A stretch of 64,000 nt of DNA from positions 3,244,630 to 3,308,629 of the forward strand of contig VZSE01006029.1 in NCBI GenBank assembly GCA_013398275.1. Reading direction: 5' to 3'. The notes beneath the pieces were generated by a model that did not search any database, was not told the DNA's origin, and was given only the letters and a program-made list of their open reading frames with translations. Shown here in pieces: positions 11,111 through 22,857 of this stretch. Within the stretch, counting starts at the first letter, position 1, and every line of letters begins with the position of its first letter. Both the position numbers and the translations under genes were made by a program. The DNA comes from Promerops cafer (taxonomy: Eukaryota > Chordata > Aves > Passeriformes > Nectariniidae).

Positions 11111-14100
11111 ACCTCTTTATCCCTATTTCAAAGTGGAGCTAAAATAAATTTCTATTACTACCAAAAAAAAAAAATTAGCAATGCAAGTGCAGTCAGGAAG
11201 ACTTATTTGCCACTCAGAATGAACAGAGGCTGGACAAGACCTGTGGAGCCACTGTTCATGAAGAACACAAACCAGCTTTCCCACTTGCTCATCTGCAGTC
11301 TCTGCACACTTTTTGGGTACTGCAGCAGCTTTCTGGTGCATTTGACTCTCTTGTGTATAAGACTGTCTTATAAGTCTTATATTTAGGGTCTTGATCTTGG
11401 AAATTAAGACTAAATAGCCATTCCCAGTGAATATGTACACAAGCAACTATATGCTCATCCACTACAGACTGTTATAAGAACTGGAAAGCAGGAATTCTCT
11501 AAAATGGCCTTAGGAAGCATGAAAGCATGCTCCTGTTTCTTTTCTGAAGCTGGACCTTTAAACATTTTCTGCAGTACAGGATTTGATCTCTTCTGTCTTG
11601 AAGAGGAAAGAAATGCAGGAAAAACATCACAATTTGCATCAGCAAGAGGATGCTTTTGTATGGTTCTGAAGTGGACACCTGAAATACTCTGAATAGCAAA
11701 GAGTGGGAGTGTACATACCCACTTTCAGCCTTTGCAGCATAGCCCATCCACAACAGTCACAACAGCAAGAAAATAGTGCATTGTATCAGGACACTGGTCT
11801 GCCAGGAACTAATTACAATCTGTTTTGAGTGAAAAATACAATTTAACCTCTTTTACTCTATGAATGGCTTGCATTACTTAATTATATTATTTGTATAAAG
11901 GAATGACATCTTTTTAATTACAGATGAGTTTCAGATGTTCTTAACATAGTGAGTCTATCAGACTTTGATAAACAAAGAACAGAATTGCTTTGATTGAATC
12001 ATAATTTTAATTTCTTTCCCTGAAATTATTAATTTCTGCATATATGATTTGTGCTTGCATTTTATAGATTGTGGCATTTCTCTACAGATACTGTAAATAT
12101 AATACATAATACACTACAATGAACTACAGCTCATTAAAGACAAGATAAACTAACACACGTGACTTTCACAAGTGAAAGCAAACACATATGAGGGAAAAGA
12201 TAATGTATACAGAGACTAATACATTCACAAATATAATATTGTTTCAAGGAAACAAGCAAGCTTGAATAACTAGATGAGAATCAATGGAATTTTCCTCAAT
12301 GGCATTTGTGACAAATCTAATTTGGACTTGAAAGATTAAACACATATCCAGGTCCATAAATGACTTTTTTTCTAATCATATCAGTACATAAATCCTATAT
12401 AGCATAAGGACAGAAGAGCTCAAGTCAGCTGGAAACCCTGCAAATGAATGAACTGATCTGAGAAAGTGCTCCTTGACATTCAACCTGATTTCAGAAATCA
12501 AACTCCTGCCAAGATGTCTGCTTCATCCTTCCTTTAAAACTTGTATTCATCTCACCATTTCCAGGAGTAAATTCATGTAAAAGCAGGAATACCAAATGCA
12601 GCAGGACATCTAGGTATGACAACATTGCCTGGGATGTGATATTTTGAAACATTATTTTAAGAAAGCCTATTTTTTGATTTTTCTTCTCAGCTGGAGAAGT
12701 GACATTACATGCATCCAAGCTTCCAGGTGCTTCTCTGAACCAAAGCCAAGGATCTCTAATATTCATATCTTAATCCTTTAGGAAACAGCATATCATGGCT
12801 GCAACCCCCAGCTTCAGAAAATGTCTTGCTATATTTACACATCTTTTGTCACACTGCTCTGCAAGTGCAGGCACAAGCTAAAGATTCACGTGGAGGCAGC
12901 CTTGCAGGCATCTTGACAATAGTCTGTGGCTTTCTGCACTAATTCTTTTGTTCCCAAACACAGTGTATGGCAGCAATGTATGTGCTTCCACATGTGGTTT
13001 AGTACACCGGAGGATTTGAAGGCTTTAAGTGCAGCTTTTGGTCATATCAAAGGCCACGTGTCCAGGTCATCAGTACGTGTTTCATGCTCATGGATCTCAT
13101 TCCCTGACCAATACTGTGAGATGAAACCTAAAGATGAATCTTACTTTTGTTTCATGCGTTCCTATTTTCTAAAAGGATAACAATATATTAACTCTTGCCC
13201 TCACATGGGCTATTTCCTCATAAACATGTTGCCAAAATAATCCTATTACTTTCCCATGTCAGCAAGTTTGTCATATATTAGCTATCCTAAATGGAGATCA
13301 AAGGCTTTCTGTTCAACTGAAATAAGCTTCCTGAGGTCAGAAAAGGACTTCTTTCTTTTTTCTTGACTCCCACTATATCTGATTGTGTCTAGATTTAAAC
13401 AGCACCCTACTGAAATGTTCCACCCCTGTGGTTTTACACTCAGACTGTTTCCTACCCACGAACATGGGAGTGTCAGTGTCTGAGGATGAGTCTCCAGTAG
13501 TTCACATTGGCAGTTTTTGCCACAGGCTTCTGGGGATTTTCAAGGCAACATAGATTGTTTCATCAGGTTGCCAACATTCAGCTTAACTTTCTCCCACTGC
13601 ATACCGAGGTGGATTAATGCAGCATAACGGGTGTCAGGAGCTCTTCCTTGTTGAAATGTAAGTCAGAATTACACCTGATATTGCTCCTCCTATGTGTTAC
13701 ACAATACTCATAGAACATGCTAGCATATATATAGGAATAATTTCTCCCATGATTCCTCTCAGCTGCTTTCAATAGACACTTCTGGTGTTACAACTTCCAG
13801 CTGCTTTTTCAATATTTCTCTCCGCAACAACTTGTCACTGCCCTGAAAATCAAGAAATACCCTATGTATTGTATTAATTTAAACCTTATTCATTTTACCT
13901 ACTCCTAATTTTTAACCAGCAGTGGTTTGGACCCTGTGTAGAGGACCAAGGTTAACTAGCAAAAGTTTGGCTTATTGTATGTATCTTCAGCTGTTTCTTA
14001 GGATCTGTACAGAACACCTGCCTAATGATTTATCTCTTGCTGCACTCAGAGTCTTATCCACCTTAGCAAATCTATCTGTTAGACAGTGTTGAGAAGGTTT

Positions 14101-15878
14101 TGCTGAGCAGCAATCTTGGTTGTAGCTTTAAATACATGGATGATGGTCATAATTTTGTTTCTAGATAAAATCAAGCACAGTTTCCCTTTGCCTTGCCCCT
14201 AAATCCAAACTAACTCTTTTACCCAGATTTTGTTGTTATTGTTTCAGGAATTGTATTAGAAACTATGAAGACAATCAACACAGATAAAGAGAGGCAACTT
14301 GGTATGCAGGGACCACAAGAACCATGAAAGCTGGCTCTCTTCTGTCTTTCAAAAGACCACAGTAAGTAATTGAGATCTCTTTTTCCTCACAGAGACCAAA
14401 AGCTCCACTACCTTCTCCTCTATCTGTAGAAGTAATTGGCTGTTTCAGATACTTGAATGGAAGTCTCACTCCCAGAATACCCCAGCTAATGCCAGTTACT
14501 AGCTCACATGCTGGGTGATCTCTTCCCTTTCAATTACACTTTTCTAAGATTTGTTAGTTTCTTGCTATACTAAAGATGTGTTATTCTTAACACTTTCAGT
14601 TTAGGAGTCCTTATTAGCCACCAATCAAGTCCAGTCCTTCACTGGCAGTGACAACCACCAGGTACTCCTGTGTGCTGTGCAGTCTGTGTGCTGCCAGGCT
14701 TGGCAAGACAGCATGAGAACATTTTGCCTGTTAGGAATCTAAACTTAGATTCTGTACTTTCACAGCTAGACTCCTTGTCTGTTAGGTAATTTGGTGCCTT
14801 TTATTCCAGTGAAGTATGTGCAGCACAAACATACCCACTGACTCCAGGCTCATTTCCATGATTTCTACATTTCAGGGCTTTCAATGGCTTGAGCCTGCTG
14901 CAAGTAGCTTACAGAAATCAAGGGATTATTTGGAGGATACAGCAACCCCAAGCAGAAAAAAAACCCTGTCATTAGCTGTTAGGAAACATCATGACAACCT
15001 AATGCTAAGTTAAATATAGGGCACCATCTATGGGAGGCAGCTCCACCTGCACTGCCCTGTCCAATGCCCTGCATGCATGGACACCTTCCACAGTGCCCAT
15101 GGCAGCAGCAGCAGCAGCCCCTCTCCCTGCCACCCAGCAGGAGAAAGACAAAAAGATGGAGTTTACTAGACATGTAAAAAATCCTCTTAGAACTTAACTC
15201 TTGAGGAAAGGCCTTTCTGCTGGTCCACATTTCTGTGATTTCACTGGTACTCTTCTGTTGAGCTTTTATAGGTTTTTGCTTACACAGCTTCTACAAATTC
15301 TATCCTCATATATTTCACTGATTTGGAGGAACCAGCCACACAGATTTTCATTCCATGGCATCTAACAAGGTCAACTGGAACTTTTTTTAATTGGAAATGC
15401 TTTGGAAGAATATTAAAGCGAACACTCCCCCCATCCTGAAGATGTACACAGTAAATGCCATTTAGATTATTTAAGTCTTCTATTAAAGAATACACAATTA
15501 AAAAAAAAATATAGTACTTAGTTTATGAGAGTCCATAAGCATGAATAGGGAGAAAATTAGTTTTATCATTTGCTTCTTTTGCAAAGTCACTGTGTCACCT
15601 GCCCCAAGGTTTGTATGCCATCCTTCTCAGCTCACAGGGCAGGGGCCTGCCAGACCTTGGAGGCTGGCTTGGCACTGCAGTAGGTGTAGACTGAACCCAT
15701 ACATCAAAAAAGGGCAAGAAAGTAAAACTTTGGGCTAACAACTCTCAGAGCAACAGTACAAAACTAGAACTGAAATGGTTATAAAATTTGGAATTTGTTA
15801 AAGTGAAAGCATGGTAGTGCTACAAACAGTATTGGTTTCCTAATCAAGTCTCCATGAAACTTTTTTCTGTTTTCTAAC
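11111..15878. other. Intronic sequence, no gene recognised
   Basis: Mixed-composition intron. A run of 13 A's lies at about 11163-11175, and a short CAG/GCA triplet run at about 15101-15118. Frames at 11123-11446 (-), 11499-11753 (-), 12491-12766 (-), 12926-13180 (+) and 14979-15230 (-) lack recognisable domains or splice context and are not called. Confidence 0.55.
15101..15118. repeat. Short GCA triplet repeat
   Basis: About five to six GCA units in a row, in otherwise GC-moderate intron. It is too short to count as unstable. Confidence 0.7.
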
Positions 15879-16783
15879 TGTTTTCTAATCGGGTGTCAGG
15901 TGCCCAAGTATTGGCAGGAGGACACATGGAGTGGCCTCCATGAGGAGAGGTCAGAGCTTGTCCCATGTGGGACACAGTTGTTTCCAGCCAGTTTCCAGCC
16001 AGCTCCAAAGTGAGCCACCACAGGACACAGCTGAGCCCATCAGCGAATATGTTGGTGCCTCTGGAAAACATATTAAAGAATGGACATTTCAAAATATCTC
16101 ATAAGCAGAGGAGGGGGAAAGTAAGGATGAGAGAGCAGCCGTGTAAGCACTGACATGGGAGAAGGAAGGGAATGAGGCTCTCCAGGAACTCTGGGAGAGA
16201 GTCATGGTAGAGCAGGTAATTTCCCACTGCCTGTGAAGGACCATGATGGAGAGTATTTACAGCCTGAAGCCCATGGATATTTCTTGAAGGAAAGTATGGC
16301 CTTTGGAGACCCCACACTGGAGCAGTTTTATCTTGAAGGATCTGTACCTTGTAGGAGGGATACCATGCTGAAGCAGGAGAAAAGTGTGAGGAGAAAGAAG
16401 CAGGAGAGAGAAAATGGTATGGACTGACTGCAACTCCCCATTCCCCATCATCCTGTGCCACATGGAAGGGGAAGGGAAAAGGGTCAGGGATGAAAGAATG
16501 AAGTTTATTCTGGTAAAAAGGGAATACAGGGGGAAAATATTGATTAAATTAGTCCATGTTTCTCACTATCCACATGTATTTTCACTGGTAGTAAGTTATA
16601 TTAGTTATTATATTAAAAGTTGAATCTGTTTTGCCTGTGGTGGTAACTGGTAAAGTATCTCCCTGCCTTTACCCCAACCCACAAGGATTTTTATCCTCTT
16701 TTCTCACTCTGTCCTGTTGAGGAAGCAGAGCAAATGAACAGCTGAGTGGGTGTCTGACTGCAGTCCAAGGTCAGCCCATCACA
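15879..16783 (+). mobile_element. ERVL-type LTR, plus orientation
   Basis: The segment matches, as I recall it, a long avian ERVL LTR. The 5' part has GGTGTCAGGTGCC and a run of CCAGCCAG-type motifs. The middle has repeated 'CACACTGGAGCAG' and 'CATGCTGAAGCAGG' phrases. The 3' part has GTCTGTTTTGCCTGTG followed by an ATCTCCCTGCCTT block, and it closes with AGCCCATCACA at 16783. There is a local direct repeat of TTTCCAGCCAG near 15980-16001. Boundaries are approximate and no target-site duplication is clear. No gag, pol or env sequence adjoins it, so it is probably a solo LTR. It lies antisense to XKR4. The open frames inside it (for example 16099-16461) are treated as incidental. Confidence 0.7.
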
Positions 16784-19700
16784 TGGATCACCTCACACCA
16801 GTATATTTTTCCATGAACAAACTGTACATATGGTCATGGCTTTAGGGGCCAGGTTGTACCTGTTCCCTCCAGGACCATTAAAAAAATTTTTTTTTTCCTT
16901 CCAAAGGGATAAATGAAACATTCCTCAAAATTCTGTAAACCCTCCTAACTCTGAAGGGTGTCTTCCTACCTGCCAGTGACCTACAATGTACTGGCTGCCT
17001 CAGAAATGGATGTCTGAGAATATTAAAGCTGTCACGTTATTTCCTGAGATTTAATGAGAGGGTGTGGGAGCAGAATGCACCGAATACCCAGGAGAATTGG
17101 AAGGTTACTACAAATACAGTGTTTCAATGCCTGTAGAGAAAAGTACAAATTCTGGGAAAGGAAGTACCTATAAAAATTTTTTGTTTTAGTTTAACATAGT
17201 CACAACAAATTCACCATCTCAATTTTTTTAGTGAAACATGTAAAAAATTTGATACTTCAGTAATGTGCTTCATAGATGCAGAGATATATTGAAAGTGAGA
17301 TAGCACAGTAACAATCAGTGTAAAATATGAGCCACAGAGCATTGCACCATGAACACTGATGAATCCTATAATTGTGTTCAAAGTGAATAAGAATTCAAAA
17401 GTTTCAAACAAGGAACAAAACATCCTCCCAAGATATATTTTCCTTGACTTTAAATATGCACTTTTTTTCAGTCTGAATTTATCTACCTCTGGTTTTCAGC
17501 CATTGATTTGGCCGAAGTTCTGTAGGGTTCAAATGACTTAAGCATAATATTTCATGGACCTTCAGAGTTTTAAAAATTAAAGGTTTCCAGGGCATCAGTT
17601 TTTTACTCAGAAGTCCTTGGTACTAAATAGCTGAAGACAATTTTCCTAAGCCTGAAATGAGCTGGTGAAAGATATATATTTTTACTATTAACCAAGATGT
17701 CTGATGTGTTTTCCACAAGTGTAACAGCTTGAAATGATCATACTGGCTGCAATATGGTGGAACAGATCAGAAATAGTATCTGGCAAATTCAAACTATCTC
17801 TTCTGAGTATTTTTTTCAAGACATAGTGAGTATCTTAAACTACAAATAGCACTATCATACTGGCTCTAGAAACGTCTGCTGAAGATTTGGAAAAGGAAGG
17901 GCTAAATCAATATTTCAAATACACCAGAGATTTTTATTTTTTTTTTTAAGATAGTGCACTAGCTGTGGCCAGCATCCAACACAGACAAGACTAGAAGCCA
18001 AGACACATTTTGGCATGAAAAATATCCCAAATATCTTACACTAAGTTTTACTACAAATCAATAACAAGGGACCAGGTCACTGGCAAAAAAAATTGACTCC
18101 ATGCAAAGATAGCATGCGGCCCTTAAATCTCCTTAAGTCATGATTTTAGGATTGGCTTTCAAGTGGTTCATAGGCTCATATTGGCTTTCTGAAAGGGGAT
18201 AAATTTCAGCCTTCATTAAAGAGCTGATATTTCTCCCACTTGCACATTAAAATTGGTTTGCAGTTAGTACCTTATTTGACACAATTTGTCTAAGAAATAT
18301 TTTGTATATGTAGCATTTTTTTGTGTTTGTCTTTTTTGTGTTTGACTCTTCTCTAAGCTCACAAGAGATATGGAGGATAATGCCTGACACGGTGCTCTGG
18401 GACAAAACACAATTAGTGTCACACTGAAAAAGAAATCAATTTAGTATTTGTTCAATCCCACTTAGCAAAGGAAAAACTGGAGCTGTTAGCTCATGTTAGT
18501 ACATGAAGAAGTTTCCTTTGGATCAAACTCTTTGCTACTTTTCTTCCACTTTGAAAAAGTTCAAGTGTATTTTCACAGTAATTCATTAAATAGACTTATT
18601 TTTCTCTTAGTGGAAAAGCAATCGCTAACCTCTTCTCCATCTCAAAAGAAAATCCATATTTTCACCTACTGTGAAGATAATGTAAATGCAAGCAAAGCCT
18701 AACAAACTGTTTTGAAGAATATTCAGTGTATTCTGGAGATTAATTCTCCTTCCAGCTCATGCCATGCTTGGATTATTTTAGATCTCATATTTACATCTTT
18801 GTCTTCAATATTAGTTGCAAAGTTATTCATTATCAGTAAAGAAGCTGTACAGCTATATATCTACCTTCGTCTGATATAGTTGGAATATATACACATGATA
18901 TATGCAGGTAAGTATTACACACATTCTGTATGTATGGCATATTTAGGGTTATATACTACATGCAGACAGAAAAACTGGCACAATTTGAATATACCAAGCA
19001 AAATAATGACTCAAAATTTCCTCTGAAAAGCTTTTCCAATATTTATCTGTGGCTTGTGCCAAAAATTTGCTCCTTGTTACAAGTTCAAATGAATCTAATT
19101 TCCATTTCTGCTGCTTGTCTAGAAGATTGAAAAAGTTCCCCTGGCTCCTGTCATTACACTTTTTTTTTTTTTTCCAAATGTATAAGTACCCAGAGAGAGT
19201 GATTGAATTCTTCAACCTTTCCCCAATATTCTAGGCTTATGAGTTCCTAAAAGGCTTATATCCCAATGGTTGATTGATGGCCTCTGAGACCATTTTTTTC
19301 CTGCCCTTTAAATTCCCTTGAGTACCTCCTTCCTCCAGGAAGTGTGAGTCACAGAACTGGGCACAGTGGTCTTATTGGTGGTGTTCAAACTGGTTTGATC
19401 TTTTTAATGTGTCTACTATATATTTTTTTTCCTCTTCATGCATGGATCAATATAAGGTTCAAAGCATCAACCTGACACCGAGATCTCACAAAAAAGCTCT
19501 TCTCTCTCCTGCTATGCCATCTTCTGAATTACTGTTTTCTAAGACAGAGAATTCCCCATCCTATGGGTGTAGTCTGTGTTTCTGGTTGTAAAATACACTT
19601 TCCTGTATTAAACCATAATTAGTTGGTTGTGATAAGTTTTGACCAATCAGTCAGATCGGCCTGTGATGGCAGCTGTCCTAAGCACTGTCAGCTACTCTCA

Positions 19701-20411
19701 CATCTCTGTGCAAAGCCTGGAAATGCCAGTCACTGGAAACCCAGCTGGCAAATGATACATGTCATCATCCATAAGATGATGACATCCATCATCATCATCA
19801 AACAAGATGAGAGCAAGGACAGGCATTTAGTAGGTGCTCCTGAGCACTCCCTCACGTATTCTTTCCTAATTTTCATATCCATCTAGATGACAGATTTTAG
19901 TACACTTTATATGAGCTCTACTCCTTCCTGCTTCAAGATCTCATGTGATTTTAAGTCACATGAACTTTAAAAAAATATTTATACATTATTCATTATTAGT
20001 TGCTGTCATCATTCTGACTTCTGAGCTTGTCAGTAAATGATAATAGGTCTGGGTAACAAGACCCGATAACCAATAAACAAAAAGGTTTGCAGAATTCTAC
20101 TATCTCACTTCTAATTCTTTGTTACCTGAGTACACAGTTGACATTTCTATTATTTTCTGCTGAATTAAAGTCAGAATAATCTATACTAATGTTTATTTCT
20201 GTGCACACTTCCTTTTAAAATTTTTACATTTGTTTCTTTATGCATCTGCACATCAGTCTGCTCCATGGCAATTGTTAAGAATGACCAACTGATTTCAAAA
20301 GAATTTGACACAGAAACAGATGTCTCAAAGATACTAAGTTCTGTGAGGTTTAGGGAAGACAGCAGCTAGAGCAGGGCCTAAAGAAATGTTCCCACTTAAA
20401 GTATAGTGGAC
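16784..20411. other. Intronic sequence, no gene recognised
   Basis: AT-rich intron with homopolymer runs, for example T-runs near 16880 and 19158 and another near 17935. The short frames on both strands around 17200-19890 have no recognisable product. A small ATC/GATG-rich patch lies near 19770-19803. Confidence 0.55.
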
Positions 20412-20471
20412 TTCAGGCATTTCATTTTTATGCCTGAATTTCAGGCATTTTTATGCCTTCAGGCATTTTTA
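20412..20471. repeat. Three-copy tandem repeat with self-complementary units
   Basis: The unit TTCAGGCATTT...TATGCC occurs about three times in 60 bases. The first copy forms a perfect inverted repeat: TTCAGGCAT (20412-20420) pairs with ATGCCTGAA (20430-20438) around a 9-base loop. It looks like local duplication of a short palindromic seed. Confidence 0.8.
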
Positions 20472-22431
20472 TTGCAACAGCTAGGGACCAATTAGTAAGT
20501 GAATAAATATGTCCCTGGCAGTTGGCAAATTCACAAAGATGTAACTTTGAGCTAATCCCAGCAGATATTGCCTCTTAGACATCCAAACCCAAAGTCATGA
20601 GAGAAAACTCAGAATAAAGCAGGGAGTGAACAGTACAGTGTGACAACCCAGGGGATCTGAGAAAAAAATGGATATATTCTCAGGGCAGTGGTTAAGGCAG
20701 GAAATGAGGCTTCATTATTTTTGCTGCTTGAAGAATGTGTATTAATAGGCACTCTCCTTTTCTTGAACTCATCTACTTCTCCAATATTTTGTTAAAATGT
20801 AATGTTTCAGTGTCTACAAACATACACTGCAGGGTCCTCCAGGCTGGAACATGATACAGCTCAGGCTGGACACAGAACACAAAGAGGGCACTGCAAGTGG
20901 AACTTGAAGACTTAGATCATGTTTTAAAGATTACTGAACCTCTACCTCAAAGTGCAGATAAATGAGTATTACTTTTACACCAGTGTGACTGTAAATCAGA
21001 TTCTCTTCAGACGCAAAGAGGGAAGTGACAGTCAGCTGCATACCTAATACTTATTTGATTTATTGGTTTTTTGATACTGTGTGACAGCAGATTAGCAAGG
21101 CATTTCTATGACACTGATGATCAAGAAGTTATCAATTCATATCGCCAGGACATTGTAACAGAGTATGACAATAAAGCATTCAATCTATAACAGTTACCTA
21201 AGTAAACAATTTGGTATAAAAATACAGTATTTTCTCAACATCAACATCAGCAGTAGTAGCAACAACTGATAAAAGCCCAGAAGCAGTAGTTCTAAACCTA
21301 CTGGTGAATATACTAGACTAATAGAATACCTTTAGTCTGGTCCACCTTATTAATTTTGATTTGGAGAGCAAACAGGATGGTGTGCGTGCCCTCGACTGGG
21401 GGAAGGTGATGATATGTTATTTCCCTTCAGTTTTGGTATTTGTTTGGATGTGCAATTGTGAATGACTCTCCATTCAGCCTGCAGAAAAATAGCTTATCTC
21501 TGCTACTGCACTTAGATAACTCATCCCTCTCAGTCAATTAGAAACATAACTACTCTTTAGAAAACAAAGTTCATAGAAAGCCCTCTGAGCCATGCCATAA
21601 ACGCACTGCCAAGCAAAGAATCAAAACCAACACCATGACAAATTAATATCCCATTTTAAGATTTGAAAGGTAATATGAAAATACACTTCAAAGAGTTCAG
21701 ATTCCCAGTTAGAGAAAAAAAGTGCCATGATCTATTTGAGTAAATAATCTTCCACAGAGAGATGAAGTAAATAGGTTAGGCAATTTTTTTTTAAAAATAA
21801 TTGTGGTTCTTACTAGAGCACACTCAAAATACCTTTCCCAAGACACTCCAGCACTGGTGGGAAAAAATATTTCACATTAATCAGAAATCCATTCAGTGTG
21901 CATGTAGATTGTCTCTATGTGTCAACAAGTTTTAATGTTAGGATACCAAGATGAATTATATTTTGAGCTCCTAGAATTTAATTTGAACTCTTAGCACTTC
22001 TGGCCTGGTTATACTGTAATGAGTTTCAGATTTTTCTATTGCTATTTCTGACTATTTTGAAACAATATATTATGAGCATTGATACTAGCCAAGGAATAAA
22101 TGTAACACTTTTGCAATAACCTAACATACTTAAATTAATTTTTTTCAAATCTTAACCTGATCTAGGAAACATAAGAAAGAAATTTTGTTTTGATTATGTT
22201 TAGAACGGTATATGAATACAAAGTTGTTTAGATATTTTCCTTATACTGTTCTTAAAAAGGAATGTCTATCGAGGGGAAAGAGTGGGATTTAATTTATCTT
22301 TCTAAGATACTCAACTCTTCCTTCTCCTCTCACAAAATAACTACCATTAGCCAGAGATTAAACATCTTGTCCATTTCAGTTCTTCAGTTCATATTTTTCT
22401 TCTACTGTTTCTGGCCCCAAATAATTCCGTG
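20472..22431. other. Intronic sequence, no gene or repeat recognised
   Basis: Unique-looking AT-rich intron. I see no domain-bearing frame, tandem array or mobile-element signature. Confidence 0.5.
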
Positions 22432-22857
22432 TCACCTCCCTCCCAAATGCTCCCTGAGACACCTCCCTTTTCTCTCTGTCACCTCATCTGCTAGGTTTTC
22501 AAACTGCTTTTTTCCCCAATGCTCCTTATATTTCTTGCTTTCCAACAGGTTTCCCAGCTCATATATTTGTTTTCTGTAGAGGTGCTCCAGAGTCTTAGCC
22601 CTCCTCCTCCCTTCCTGTGTCCACCTCATCTGGTATCTCCACATCCCTGTACCCATCCCACTGGGACAGGGTGCCCAGGTATCTGCATTTAGATAAAACC
22701 TCTTCATGACTGGAGCATTGAGATCAGAGCTGTCTGGTTCAGGAATGTGTCCACCATAAAACCAGACAGCTGCCCTCTCATGCTCATTCCTCTTGGCAGC
22801 AGCATCCTGTCCCAGCAACTCACTGCTCTGGTTTCCAGCCTGTGTGTACTCACACAC
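22432..22857 (-). other. Unassigned 141-codon open frame, possibly retroelement-derived
   Basis: The minus strand is open for 141 codons starting from GTG. The first ATG is at 22707-22705, giving 91 codons. The C-terminal half is rich in charged residues (Lys, Arg, Glu) and has phrases such as KKYKEHWGKKQFENLADEVT, which look more protein-like than most chance frames here. I do not recognise a family. The flanks show no splice sites or promoter that would make it a gene. The likeliest explanations are a decayed retroelement coding segment or a chance frame in a locally GC-richer stretch. Confidence 0.25.

Noticed and set aside
16099..16461. 120-codon minus-strand frame
   Set aside because: Lies wholly inside an ERVL-type LTR and is antisense to it.
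19770..19803. ATC/GATG-rich patch as a microsatellite or hairpin
   Set aside because: Only four to five units and imperfect. Too short to report separately.
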